From assembly GCA_910589195.1 (NCBI GenBank), contig CAJUTC010000001.1, positions 1 through 64,000 on the forward strand: 64,000 nucleotides of DNA, given 5' to 3'. The notes beneath the pieces were generated by a model. The model worked only from the letters and a program-made list of their open reading frames with translations. It did not search any database and had not been told where the DNA came from. This document shows positions 17,854-26,378 of this stretch, in pieces. Position numbers and translations under genes: made by a program. Source of the stretch: an uncultured Lachnospiraceae bacterium. GTDB lineage: Bacteria > Bacillota > Clostridia > Lachnospirales > Lachnospiraceae. Positions within the stretch are counted from its first letter, which is position 1, and every line of letters begins with the position of its first letter.

Positions 17854-19137
17854 ATGTATATTGATTTTCCAGAAGTGCATACACCGATCCAGGGTATGGA
17901 AAACGTACCAGTTCCCAACATGGTAACCATTCGTCAGAGTTATGATCCTGCAAAGATCCAAGATGTAAAAGGCCATATGCGGTCTGAACTGGAAAAAGTA
18001 CAGGGAAAGGAAACGTATAAAGGAAAACGGATCTGCGTCACCGCAGGAAGCAGAGGGATTCCGGACATGGATGTTATGCTCCGGGTTATCTGCGATACTT
18101 TAAAAGAATGGGGAGCAGAGCCATTTATCATTCCTTCCATGGGAAGCCACGGCGGCGCTACTGCGGAGGGGCAGGTGGAAATGCTGGAGGGCTACCATAT
18201 CACAGAAGAAACCATGGGAGTTCCTATCCTTTCTTCTATGGAAGTGGTACAGTATGACGAGCTGAATGGAATTCCGCTGTACTGTGATAAATATGCCTAT
18301 GAATCAGACGGGATTGTTATTTTTAATAAGGTAAAGCCGCATACGGATTTTAGAGGGCCTCATGAAAGCGGCCTGGCAAAGATGATTGCCATTGGCATCG
18401 CAAAGCACAAAGGGGCCAGCATGTTCCACAGCTTTGGATTCCACCGTTTTACAGAGCTAATCCCACCAGTGGCTGAGAAATTCCTTGAAAAATGCCCCTT
18501 TGCGTTTGGCGTTGGAGTGGTGCAAAACGCATATGACGACATCTGCAATATAGAAGTATGCAATCGGGATAATTTTATGGAAACTGATGCCCGCCTGCTT
18601 GAGATCGCAAAGGAGCGGATGGCAAAGTTCCAGTTTGACGATATTGACGTGTTGATTATCGATGAGATTGGAAAGAATATTAGCGGTAACGGCCACGACC
18701 CAAATGTAACCGGAAGAAATATCACGCATACGTTTGGAGATACGTTAAATTTGCGGAAATTGTTCATCCGTGGCATTACGCCGGAGGCACATCATAATGG
18801 ATGCGGCCTGGGTTCGGCAGATGTAACTACCAGAAGATGTTTAAACCAGGTAGACTGGGAAGTTACCTGGACCAATGTGCTGACGACCGGACTGATGGAT
18901 GCTTGCCCGATCCCGTTGTATGTGAATACAGATAAAGAGGCGGTGCTGATGTGTATCCGCTGCTGCCATAATCTGGACTATAAGAAGGCCAGAGTGGTTC
19001 ACATAAAGAATACCCTATGCCTAAATGAGATTCAGGTATCAGAGCCACTGTATGAAGCAATCAAAGATCAGGAAGGAATCTCCTATGTAAGCGGCCCGGT
19101 GCCCATGTATTTTAACGAAGATGGAATGATGGATTAA
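17854..19137 (+). CDS. LarA-family (nickel-pincer) 2-hydroxyacid racemase homologue
   Basis: This 427-residue protein belongs to the LarA/DUF2088 group, whose founder interconverts L- and D-lactate with a covalently bound nickel-pincer nucleotide. Residues that match the LarA active site by motif and spacing are: Arg67 (AGSRG), His99 (GSHGGATAEG), His163 (VKPHTDF), Lys176 (ESGLAKM, pincer attachment) and His192 (SMFH, nickel ligand). Length equals LarA (about 424). Wider family members racemise or epimerise malate, phenyllactate, 2-hydroxyglutarate and sugar acids, so lactate is not assured. The cofactor-synthesis genes larB, larC and larE are not in the window. It forms a two-gene unit with the GntP permease and ends at a strong terminator. 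Confidence 0.8.
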   Translation: MYIDFPEVHTPIQGMENVPVPNMVTIRQSYDPAKIQDVKGHMRSELEKVQGKETYKGKRICVTAGSRGIPDMDVMLRVICDTLKEWGAEPFIIPSMGSHGGATAEGQVEMLEGYHITEETMGVPILSSMEVVQYDELNGIPLYCDKYAYESDGIVIFNKVKPHTDFRGPHESGLAKMIAIGIAKHKGASMFHSFGFHRFTELIPPVAEKFLEKCPFAFGVGVVQNAYDDICNIEVCNRDNFMETDARLLEIAKERMAKFQFDDIDVLIIDEIGKNISGNGHDPNVTGRNITHTFGDTLNLRKLFIRGITPEAHHNGCGLGSADVTTRRCLNQVDWEVTWTNVLTTGLMDACPIPLYVNTDKEAVLMCIRCCHNLDYKKARVVHIKNTLCLNEIQVSEPLYEAIKDQEGISYVSGPVPMYFNEDGMMD

Positions 19138-19148
19138 ACAAGATAGAA

Positions 19149-19199
19149 GGCTGTGCAAAATCAATGCCAAATGGCAAGGCAGATTTTGCGCGGCCTTTT
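19149..19199 (+). terminator. Strong Rho-independent terminator after the LarA homologue
   Basis: A 14-bp stem (left arm 19149-19162, right arm 19182-19195, two G-T pairs) has an inner TGCCA/TGGCA hairpin and ends in TTTTC. It closes the GntP-LarA unit. The following 19200-19362 shows no gene. Confidence 0.85.
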
Positions 19200-19362
19200 C
19201 TTGGCTCTGCCGATAAAAGCGCTGGCAGTACGGTTTCATAGCGCTGACAGGGACAGGCGATTTCAAATGGGAACATGCGGTTCTGTTCGCAGGATCCTGG
19301 TGATTTAGAAACGCAAAGAAACTGCCTGCCGCACAAAGCTGTGACAAGGCTCACCTGCTGTA

Positions 19363-19392
19363 TTGACGGAATTAGGTAGCGTATGGTATTAT
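19363..19392 (+). promoter_or_regulatory. Sigma-A promoter of the hybrid histidine kinase
   Basis: TTGACG (19363-19368) and TATTAT (19387-19392) are 18 bp apart, about 160 nt upstream of the kinase ATG. Confidence 0.55.
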
Positions 19393-19555
19393 AACACAGA
19401 TTCCGATGATTGGCGGATATGAGAAATATGTTCAAATGTTTTAAGCCGGCTAAGGCGCGGACAAAAACATATAACGAATAGCAGCTTAGCAGATAGAAGA
19501 TAGCGGTTATCGCTCAGATAGTGCAAATGCGAAGAGATAATGGAGATGAAACAGT

Positions 19556-22141
19556 ATGAAAAGCATGACGTTGCCCCGTTCCTTAAAAATAAGCATAGTA
19601 GTGATCATTTGCCTAAATATTTTTGTGTTTTCGCTTTTGGGAATATCCATTCACAAAATGAGCGAAGATACCATCGAGAACATAGGCACCGCCTATATGG
19701 CCGGGATGAATAAGCAGGTATCGCTGCATTTTGAAACAATTATTGCCCTTCGCCTTACTATGGTAGAATCCTTAGCCCATATTGCGTCAGGTGAAAAAAA
19801 TTCCGATTACGGTTCGAAGGAAGAAATCGAATACGGCGCAAGGGCAAGGCAGTTTTTGTGCGTTGCCTTATACTCGGCTGACGGCAATGTTGAGATGATT
19901 TATGGCGATCCTGTGGAGCCAAACCATCCGGAACCGTTTTTAGACAGTTTGAAAAACGGGGAACGGAAAGTATCGTCTGCTGCTGATGACAGCGGGAATG
20001 GTGTAATTTTGTTTGGCGTACCCTGCCAGTATCCCATGTCTGACGGAAGCGATAGCGTTGCAATGGTTGCAGGCCTTTCTTCCAAATATATGGGTGAGGT
20101 TCTTTTCCTTGATACCGATAATCCATTAATCTATTCCTACGTGATACGCAAAGATGGCAGTTATGTTGTCCGGGATCAGGGCGGCCAAAACGAAAATTAT
20201 TTCGAACGTCTTTATCGTATTTTTGACGGCCAAAATGAGGAAGCAGATTACTATATTGAGCAGATGACGGCTGCCATGAATGCGGAAGAAGATTATGCAG
20301 TTATTCTAAAGGGTGGTGAATCACGCCGCCATCTGTATTGTACCAGCCTTCCCTACTGCGAATGGTATCTGGTGACAGTCCTTCCGTTTGACGGGTTGGA
20401 TAATGAAATTTCTGGTATGAGCCGTCATTGGCTGACGATTGTTTATGCTGCTTCTCTTGCTGTAATTGCCATGCTTTTGTATATCTTCTTCCAGTATGTA
20501 AGAATATTCAATAAACAGGTATCCCAATTAAAGCGTATGAATACGGAGATGGATGCAGCGCGTAAAGCGGCTGAAAAGGCGCAGAAAGAAGCAGAACATG
20601 CCAATGCAGCCAAACAGGAATTCCTATCCAGTATGAGCCACGATATACGTACTCCCATGAACGCCATAATCGGCATGACATCAATCGCCGTAGCCAATGT
20701 ACACAATCAGGAGCAGGTTCAGGAATGTTTGAATAAAATTACATTATCCAGTAAACATCTTCTGGGCCTTATCAACGACGTGCTGGATATGTCTAAGATT
20801 GAAAGCGGAAAAATGACGCTGAATGTTTTACCGGTGTCACTAAGGGAGATTATGGACAGCATCGTAAATATCTTGCAGCCCCAGGTCAGGGCGAAAAATC
20901 AGCAGTTTGACGCTGTTGCCTATGAAATTCTTACAGAAACCGTGTGCTGTGACAGTGTGCGTCTTAATCAGGTATTGATTAATCTGTTGGGAAATGCAGT
21001 TAAGTTTACTCCGGATAAGGGCTCTGTCCAGGTAGTTTTGTATCAGGAACCATTGCCGGAGGATACTTCTAAAGTCCGCACGCATTTCATTGTGAAAGAT
21101 ACAGGGATTGGCATGTCAAAGGAATACCAGAAGAAATTATTTGATTCCTTTAGCCGGGAAGACAATGCCCGTGTACAGAAAACAGAGGGCTCCGGTCTTG
21201 GAATGGCAATTACCAAGTATATTATAGACACTATGGGCGGTACAATTTCTGTCCAAAGCAAGCAGGGCAAAGGCAGTGAGTTCCACGTTATTCTTGACAT
21301 GGAAAGGGCAAACCAGCAGAAGACTCATATGGCGCTCCCTGATTGGAATATGCTTATAGTTGACAGTGATGAGAGGTTATGTATAAATGCTGTTGATTCC
21401 TTAAAGTCAATCGGGATCCATGGGGAATGGTGCCTAAGTGCAGAGCATGCAATGCAACAGATAGCAGAACGCCATCAGCAGAACAAGGATTATCAGATGA
21501 TTCTTTTGGACTGGAAATTACCAGGCATCAATGGGATTGAGGCGGGGCGGGAAATCCGTTTGAAATATGGGGAAAATAGTCCGATTTTGCTGATTTCCGC
21601 CTGTGATTGGAGTGATATTGAAGAGGAAGCCAGAGAAGCGGGGATTTCAGGATTTATCTCAAAACCTCTGTTTCAATCTACCTTGTTTGATACCTTAAAG
21701 TCATTTGTCCATACTTCTGATGAAGAAACGGTGAAGACTGAAGAAACCATGGATATGGAACTTAGAGGGAAGCATATTTTACTGGCAGAGGATAATGAGC
21801 TGAACTGGGAGGTTGCAAGGGAGCTGCTTTCTGTCCTTTTAATGGAACTGGATTGGGTGGAAAATGGGCAAGCATGCGTTGAGAAATTTAAGAAATCCCC
21901 GGTTGGATATTATGACGCAATTCTAATGGATGTGCGGATGCCTAAGATGAATGGCTACGAAGCTACCAAGGCAATCCGGGAACTGGGACGTGAGGATAGG
22001 GATATTCCCATTATTGCCATGACTGCTGACGCTTTTTCAGAAGATATTCAAAAGTGCTTAGAGTGCGGTATGAACGACCATTTGCCAAAACCCATCGATA
22101 TCCAGGTTATCGTTCACAAATTAAAAAAATATCTGAAATAA
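19556..22141 (+). CDS. Hybrid sensor histidine kinase with two receiver domains
   Basis: An 861-residue membrane sensor. A signal-anchor helix (about 13-32) and a second helix (about 293-313) bracket an extracytoplasmic domain of about 260 residues, of the dCache/PAS-like sort. Then come a charged coiled coil (about 322-352), HisKA with the phospho-acceptor His362 (SSMSHDIRTPMNAIIGM), HATPase with N, G1 and G2 boxes (QVLINLLGNAVKFTP, VKDTGIGM, GSGLGMAITKYI), a first receiver with Asp652 (LLDWKLPGINGIE) and a second receiver with Asp792 (LMDVRMPKMNGYE). No HPt or DNA-binding output domain is present, and no response regulator gene is adjacent. The ligand is unknown; position next to GntP-LarA invites a link but does not show one. 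Confidence 0.9.
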   Translation: MKSMTLPRSLKISIVVIICLNIFVFSLLGISIHKMSEDTIENIGTAYMAGMNKQVSLHFETIIALRLTMVESLAHIASGEKNSDYGSKEEIEYGARARQFLCVALYSADGNVEMIYGDPVEPNHPEPFLDSLKNGERKVSSAADDSGNGVILFGVPCQYPMSDGSDSVAMVAGLSSKYMGEVLFLDTDNPLIYSYVIRKDGSYVVRDQGGQNENYFERLYRIFDGQNEEADYYIEQMTAAMNAEEDYAVILKGGESRRHLYCTSLPYCEWYLVTVLPFDGLDNEISGMSRHWLTIVYAASLAVIAMLLYIFFQYVRIFNKQVSQLKRMNTEMDAARKAAEKAQKEAEHANAAKQEFLSSMSHDIRTPMNAIIGMTSIAVANVHNQEQVQECLNKITLSSKHLLGLINDVLDMSKIESGKMTLNVLPVSLREIMDSIVNILQPQVRAKNQQFDAVAYEILTETVCCDSVRLNQVLINLLGNAVKFTPDKGSVQVVLYQEPLPEDTSKVRTHFIVKDTGIGMSKEYQKKLFDSFSREDNARVQKTEGSGLGMAITKYIIDTMGGTISVQSKQGKGSEFHVILDMERANQQKTHMALPDWNMLIVDSDERLCINAVDSLKSIGIHGEWCLSAEHAMQQIAERHQQNKDYQMILLDWKLPGINGIEAGREIRLKYGENSPILLISACDWSDIEEEAREAGISGFISKPLFQSTLFDTLKSFVHTSDEETVKTEETMDMELRGKHILLAEDNELNWEVARELLSVLLMELDWVENGQACVEKFKKSPVGYYDAILMDVRMPKMNGYEATKAIRELGREDRDIPIIAMTADAFSEDIQKCLECGMNDHLPKPIDIQVIVHKLKKYLK

Positions 22142-22211
22142 AAGGTAAGGCTGCATATGGCATGTCTTAACTCAATGTGTTAAAAATTAAATCAGAACAG
22201 GAAAAGGAAGT

Positions 22212-22955
22212 ATGAAAGAAAATTATAAATTATTGATTGCTTATGATGGAACCCGTTATTTAGGGTGGGAGCGTCAACCGGGCACAGACATGACCATCCA
22301 GGGAAAGCTGGAGCATGTTTTGTCACGGATGGCTGGGCAGCCGGTTGAGATAATCGGCGCCGGGCGTACCGACGCAGGTGTTCACGCCAAGGGAATGACT
22401 GCCAATGTGCATCTGGATACCGATTTGGCCCCAGATAGGATTCGGGACTATATGAACCGCTATCTCCCTGATGATATTGGGATCCGGGAAGTTAAAAAAG
22501 CTTCTAACCGGTTTCATAGTCGATATAATGCCTTTGGAAAAACCTATTGCTATACCTGCTACATAGGACAGATAAAGCCGGTTTTTAACCGGAAGTACGT
22601 TTATATTCCGGAGGAAATGCCAGATATTAAGAAAATGCAGGAAGCAGCCGGGTATCTAACCGGGATTCATGATTTTAAAAGTTTCTGCCATAATGCGAAG
22701 ATGAAAAAATCCACAATCCGCAATGTGGATCGGATAGAAATTGTAAAAAAAGGCGACTACTTAAATTTTACGTATCATGGAACTGGATTTTTACAGTATA
22801 TGGTGCGGATATTAACAGGGACTTTATTAGAAGTGGGAACTGGAAAACGTACGCCAGACAGCATGGAAGAGCTTTTGGAGGCCAGGAACCGGTCACTAGC
22901 AGGATTTACGGCTCCGCCTCAGGGATTATGCCTGATGGAAGTGGACTATGACTAA
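22212..22955 (+). CDS. truA: tRNA pseudouridine(38-40) synthase TruA
   Basis: TruA modifies uridines 38-40 of the tRNA anticodon arm. The 247-residue protein has the N-terminal strand LLIAYDGTRYLGWERQPG, the catalytic motif GAGRTDAGVHA with Asp54, a conserved RYNAFGKTYCYTCYIG segment and the C-terminal FLQYMVRILTGTLLEVGTG. RBS GGAAAAGGAAG. It starts 70 bp after the kinase gene. Housekeeping function; no oddities. Confidence 0.96.
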   Translation: MKENYKLLIAYDGTRYLGWERQPGTDMTIQGKLEHVLSRMAGQPVEIIGAGRTDAGVHAKGMTANVHLDTDLAPDRIRDYMNRYLPDDIGIREVKKASNRFHSRYNAFGKTYCYTCYIGQIKPVFNRKYVYIPEEMPDIKKMQEAAGYLTGIHDFKSFCHNAKMKKSTIRNVDRIEIVKKGDYLNFTYHGTGFLQYMVRILTGTLLEVGTGKRTPDSMEELLEARNRSLAGFTAPPQGLCLMEVDYD

Positions 22956-23042
22956 ACTGGCTGTGATTTTTATACATTTGCGCTAAAGGGTTCCGGGGAA
23001 GAACGTGCGGCAGAAGAAACGAAAGCAAAAGGGGGAACGGAT

Positions 23043-23846
23043 GTGAAACTAGGAAAACAGGCAATTCTTGTGGTAAGTTTTGGAACCAGCTATAATGAGA
23101 GCCGGGAAGCAACCATCGGAGCAATAGAGAACGCAATTAAGGAAAGATTACCTGAATTTGATGTGCGGCGGGCGTTTACCAGCCAGATTATTATTGATAA
23201 GCTGAAAGATCGGGACGGACTTGCAGTTGATAATGTTGAAGAGGCGCTAAAACGGGCGGAGGCGGATGGGGTTACAACATTAGTGGTGCAGCCTACCCAT
23301 TTGATGGATGGATTTGAATATCTGGATTTAGCAGAAACGTTGGAGGATTACAGGGAACGGTTTGAAGTAATTTCCCTGGCGGCACCCCTTTTAAGCAGTG
23401 ATGAGGATTATAAGGCGGTTGTCCGGGCAATTACTGGCCATACGGCTTCTTATGATGACGGGGAAACTGCAATTTGCTTTATGGGGCATGGAACAGAGGC
23501 TGATTCCAATGCAGTTTACGGGAAACTTCAGGAAACCTTAAGGGATGAAGGGTTTTCCAACTATTATATCGGAACGGCAGAGGCAGAACCTACCTTAGAG
23601 GATTTGACAGAAGCAATTAAAGAAAAAGGGAGCTATAGAAAAGTGGTTTTGGAACCGCTTATGGTAGTGGCTGGCGACCATGCAAATAATGATATGGCAG
23701 GCGATGAGGAGGATTCCTGGAAAAGCGTGTTGGAGGAAGAGGGCTATGAAGTAATCTGCATTCTTAAAGGGTTGGGAGAGCTTTCGGATATTCAGGATAT
23801 CTATGTTTCTCATAGCCAAAATGCCATCAGGCAGATTGCAGAATAA
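23043..23846 (+). CDS. cbiK: Sirohydrochlorin cobaltochelatase CbiK
   Basis: CbiK inserts cobalt into sirohydrochlorin in the anaerobic branch of B12 synthesis. The 267-residue protein starts at GTG 23043 after a GGGGGAAC stretch; the apparent ATG two bases earlier runs straight into TGA. Family motifs are LVVSFGTSYNESREATI at the N terminus, the metal-binding His in FMGHGTEADSNAVY (about 147-160) and VVAGDHANNDMAGDEEDSW (about 211-229) with the second histidine. Both chelatase histidines are kept. No other cobalamin gene lies nearby, so it is an isolated copy; a role with other metals or sirohaem is possible. Confidence 0.92.
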   Translation: MKLGKQAILVVSFGTSYNESREATIGAIENAIKERLPEFDVRRAFTSQIIIDKLKDRDGLAVDNVEEALKRAEADGVTTLVVQPTHLMDGFEYLDLAETLEDYRERFEVISLAAPLLSSDEDYKAVVRAITGHTASYDDGETAICFMGHGTEADSNAVYGKLQETLRDEGFSNYYIGTAEAEPTLEDLTEAIKEKGSYRKVVLEPLMVVAGDHANNDMAGDEEDSWKSVLEEEGYEVICILKGLGELSDIQDIYVSHSQNAIRQIAE

Positions 23847-24017
23847 GCGCTGGAAAGGAAAGGCTGCAAATATAAGAAACGGCATAACAAGATGGACTTC
23901 TACAGTCTGCTGATGGACAGGAATATTTTTCCTTCTTTCAGAATATCCTGTTATAAACCCGGTTTCCCGTTGTTTTTGGACAAGGGCTTATCCGGAAAAT
24001 ATGAGGAGGATATTGTG

Positions 24018-24449
24018 ATGAGGAAAGCGGCAGATCGAAGGTTGGTATTATGGGCGCTGATGATTGGGTGGGTATTGATTGTGAGGTGCCTAAGCGGCTG
24101 CAGCGTGGAAAAGGATGACGGGGAAAAAGTACGGGATTTGGAATTTACGGTAGTAGGGGATGAGGAAGTGCCCCAGGAACTGATGAAAACCATTGAAGAA
24201 AAAAAGGAAAATGTATTTAAACTTACGTATTCAGACGGCCAAAATCTTTACATAATAACCGGATATGGGAAGCAGCCCAGTGGAGGCTATAGCATTCGTG
24301 TAGAAGAACTGTACCTGACAGAAAACTCCATTGTAATTGATACAGAGCTTCAAGGCCCAGAAAGTGGAGAACAGGCAGGAAAGGAGCCGTCTTATCCCTA
24401 TATTGTTATTAAAACAGAATTTTTGGAAAATCCTGTGGTATTCCAGTAA
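24018..24449 (+). CDS. PrcB-domain lipoprotein
   Basis: A 143-residue exported protein. ATG 24018 is preferred because GAGGAGG lies eight bases upstream; an in-frame ATG at 23892 would add an implausible hydrophilic leader. Residues 8-24 form a hydrophobic signal helix ending at the lipobox LSGC, so Cys is likely lipidated after cleavage. The mature part shows the PrcB C-terminal pattern: a YIITGYGKQPSGGYSI core strand-turn and a TELQGP near the end, known from a Treponema protease complex subunit. In clostridia such proteins are widespread but uncharacterised. It stands 171 bp after cbiK with no clear operon partner. Confidence 0.65.
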   Translation: MRKAADRRLVLWALMIGWVLIVRCLSGCSVEKDDGEKVRDLEFTVVGDEEVPQELMKTIEEKKENVFKLTYSDGQNLYIITGYGKQPSGGYSIRVEELYLTENSIVIDTELQGPESGEQAGKEPSYPYIVIKTEFLENPVVFQ

Positions 24450-24548
24450 CCATTCTTAATATTACTTCTGCCAGGTTCCGGGAAAACAAGTGGCTGAAAA
24501 TATTTTAGTAATATGTTTTTAATATTCCTTTTTCATCAATCTGTCATA

Positions 24549-24557
24549 TGATATAAT
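24549..24557 (+). promoter_or_regulatory. Extended -10 promoter upstream of cysE
   Basis: TG-A-TATAAT (TATAAT at 24552-24557) is an extended -10 element; the -35 region is only T-rich. It gives a leader of about 180 nt before cysE. Confidence 0.5.
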
Positions 24558-24562
24558 GTGAA

Positions 24563-24745
24563 CACTTAGCCAGGTTTTTCCCTGCTTAGTGAGAGCGGAT
24601 ATATCTGGCCGCTTAGGGATTGCCATTTAACGGTTCGGCATGAGCTGAGGGCGTGTTTTAAGGTGGCAATTTGCCGGATACGCATCTGTTTTTGGCAAAT
24701 TCGCCAGCTTAAAAAGAGGATTTGATAAAAGGAGAACGATTAATT
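24563..24745 (+). promoter_or_regulatory. Long structured leader of cysE, candidate RNA regulator
   Basis: Several stems can be drawn: CACTTAGC with GCTTAGTG (24563 region, one mismatch), AGCGG with CCGCT, a long ATTGCCA...TGGCAAT pairing, and GGCAATTTGCC with a downstream GGCAAATTCGCC. The last two share the TGGCAATTTGCC strand, so they exclude each other, which is the layout expected of a switch. It does not contain the T-box core sequence, and no known riboswitch class is recognised. Confidence 0.4.
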
Positions 24746-25372
24746 ATGATATTAAAGGATATTTGGCTGGATGTAAAAGCGGTACAGGCTAGGGATCCGG
24801 CTGCGAGAAGCGCTTTGGAAGTTTTGATTTTGTATCAAGGGGTTCACGCGCTGATCTGGCACCGATTTGCCCACTGGTTTTATAAACATAACATGTTTTT
24901 TATCGCCCGTCTGCTGTCCCAGATCAGCCGTTTTTTAACTTTAATTGAAATTCACCCAGGGGCCCAGTTAGGACATGGAATCCTGATTGATCACGGCAGC
25001 GGAGTTGTGATTGGAGAAACCGCGGTAGTAGGAGATAACTGCACCATTTATCAAGGCGTAACATTAGGCGGGGTAGGCCTGAATAAAGGAAAGCGCCATC
25101 CTACTCTGGGGAATAATGTAACCGTTGGATGCGGCGCTAAGATTTTGGGGGCTTTTGAAGTAGGGGATAACTGTTCCATTGCCGCAAACGCGGTGCTGCT
25201 AAAGCCTTTGGAGGATAATGTAACCGCGGCCGGGATCCCGGCACGGCCAGTAAAAAAGGATGGGGTTAAGATTCCTGCCAATCAGGTAGTACGTTCCGAG
25301 GAGATTGAACAGCTTCAGGAACGGATCTCATGCCTGGAGAAAGAACTAAATGAGTTAAAGAGGAATGAATAG
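24746..25372 (+). CDS. cysE: Serine O-acetyltransferase CysE
   Basis: CysE acetylates L-serine to O-acetylserine, the first step of cysteine synthesis. The chosen ATG (24746) gives 208 residues; a TTG upstream lacks support, while AAAAGGAG serves the ATG. The N-terminal helical region (1-70) is followed by the left-handed beta-helix with IHPGAQLGHGILIDHGSGVVIGETAVVGDNCTIYQGVTLGG; the catalytic His-Asp pair is in IDHGSG and earlier histidines. The C terminus has a short charged coiled coil (EEIEQLQERISCLEKELNEL), longer than the usual tail, which may alter assembly with cysteine synthase. A terminator follows. Confidence 0.94.
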   Translation: MILKDIWLDVKAVQARDPAARSALEVLILYQGVHALIWHRFAHWFYKHNMFFIARLLSQISRFLTLIEIHPGAQLGHGILIDHGSGVVIGETAVVGDNCTIYQGVTLGGVGLNKGKRHPTLGNNVTVGCGAKILGAFEVGDNCSIAANAVLLKPLEDNVTAAGIPARPVKKDGVKIPANQVVRSEEIEQLQERISCLEKELNELKRNE

Positions 25373-25390
25373 AAACAGATAATCGTTGTT

Positions 25391-25448
25391 ACTCCCTTCT
25401 AAAACAGACAGATTCGATTAAAAATCTGCTGCTTTGGAGGGGATTTTT
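25391..25448 (+). terminator. Terminator after cysE
   Basis: An imperfect long stem, with CAGATT/AATCTG at the apex and CTCCC...GGAGGGG at the base, is followed by six T. Confidence 0.65.
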
Positions 25449-25493
25449 TGACCTATGGGAAGCTTTTTGGGTTTTCCATTGGATAAAAACTGA

Positions 25494-25522
25494 TTGACAC
25501 GAGTAACTACATATTTTATAAT
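25494..25522 (+). promoter_or_regulatory. Consensus sigma-A promoter with LacI-type operator (thrE-lacI unit)
   Basis: TTGACA (25494-25499), 17 bp, TATAAT (25517-25522): a perfect consensus promoter. The 12-mer TGACACGAGTAA at 25495-25506 overlaps the -35 and spacer and recurs as TTACACGAGTAA upstream of the next operon at 28129 and 28319. It is a near-palindrome (TTAC-N4-GTAA). I infer that it is the operator of the LacI protein encoded in this unit, which would make the unit autoregulated. Confidence 0.7.
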
Positions 25523-25592
25523 GATTTTCACACATAATTCACGATAATTGAGAAACAAATGTGTAAAATATGTTATAATGTAGGTGCGCAGG

Positions 25593-26378
25593 ATGATAAA
25601 TAATAAAACGTGTAAAATGGACGCAAATCAAATGAACCGATATTTGTCTGCGATCATGGATCTTGGGGAGCTGCTTTTAATGCATGGGGCAGAGGTAAAC
25701 CGGGTGGAAGATACGATCACCCGCCTGTGCAGCGCATATGGGTTTATCCGATCCGATGTATTTACCATTACATCCAGTATCATAGCAAGTGCTATGCTTC
25801 CAGACGGAAGCACATTGACCCAAACCAGACGAATTAAGGAGCGGGATACAGACCTGGGCAAGGTAGAGATGGTTAACGGGCTGTCAAGAAAAATATGCGG
25901 CGCCCCTGTGACGGAGGAAGAGCTTTTGAGGGAAATACAAAAAATCCGTCAGGGGAGAACCGTATCCTGGCCGGTAAAGCTTGGAATGTATATGTTGATT
26001 TCAGCTTCCTTGTCTGTTTTTTTCGGCGGAGGCACCTGGGATGGCATTGCGTCGGCGATTTCCGGGGCGGTTTTATTTGGAACGTTATGTGTAAGTTCCG
26101 GATTAAAGCTTAACAGTATTGTCCAGAGCATGGTCTGCAGCGGGGTAACGGCCCTTGCTGTTTCGTTTCTGGTAAAAATCGGGATAGGGATTCACCCGGA
26201 CAAGATTATGATTGGAAATATTATGCTGGTAATTCCGGGAATTCAGCTTACCAACTCCCTTCGTGATATGATTAACGGAGATATGATCAGCGGCCTTTTA
26301 AATATGAGCGAAGCGCTGCTGAAGGCCATTGCGGTAGCTATGGGCTTTGCGATCATATTAATTTTTGGAGGTGTGTAA
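25593..26378 (+). CDS. Threonine/serine exporter family protein, cytoplasmic-plus-membrane half (ThrE/DUF1212)
   Basis: This is the larger half of a two-gene ThrE-type exporter. The start is taken at ATG 25593 with AGGTG just upstream; GTG 25584 is an in-frame alternative. Residues about 15-125 form the soluble domain with the family signature LGELLLMHGAEVNRVEDTITRLC and FTITSSIIAS. The C-terminal half has about five hydrophobic helices (from about residue 130). In Corynebacterium ThrE both halves are fused in one protein; in E. coli the pair is YjjP and YjjB. The partner gene overlaps by one base. Family members export amino acids or, for YjjPB, succinate. Confidence 0.85.
   Translation: MINNKTCKMDANQMNRYLSAIMDLGELLLMHGAEVNRVEDTITRLCSAYGFIRSDVFTITSSIIASAMLPDGSTLTQTRRIKERDTDLGKVEMVNGLSRKICGAPVTEEELLREIQKIRQGRTVSWPVKLGMYMLISASLSVFFGGGTWDGIASAISGAVLFGTLCVSSGLKLNSIVQSMVCSGVTALAVSFLVKIGIGIHPDKIMIGNIMLVIPGIQLTNSLRDMINGDMISGLLNMSEALLKAIAVAMGFAIILIFGGV

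Noticed and set aside
24563..24745. T-box riboswitch for cysE
   Set aside because: A GGTGGCAA word resembles the start of the T-box sequence, but the following ACCGCG part is absent and no specifier loop could be identified.
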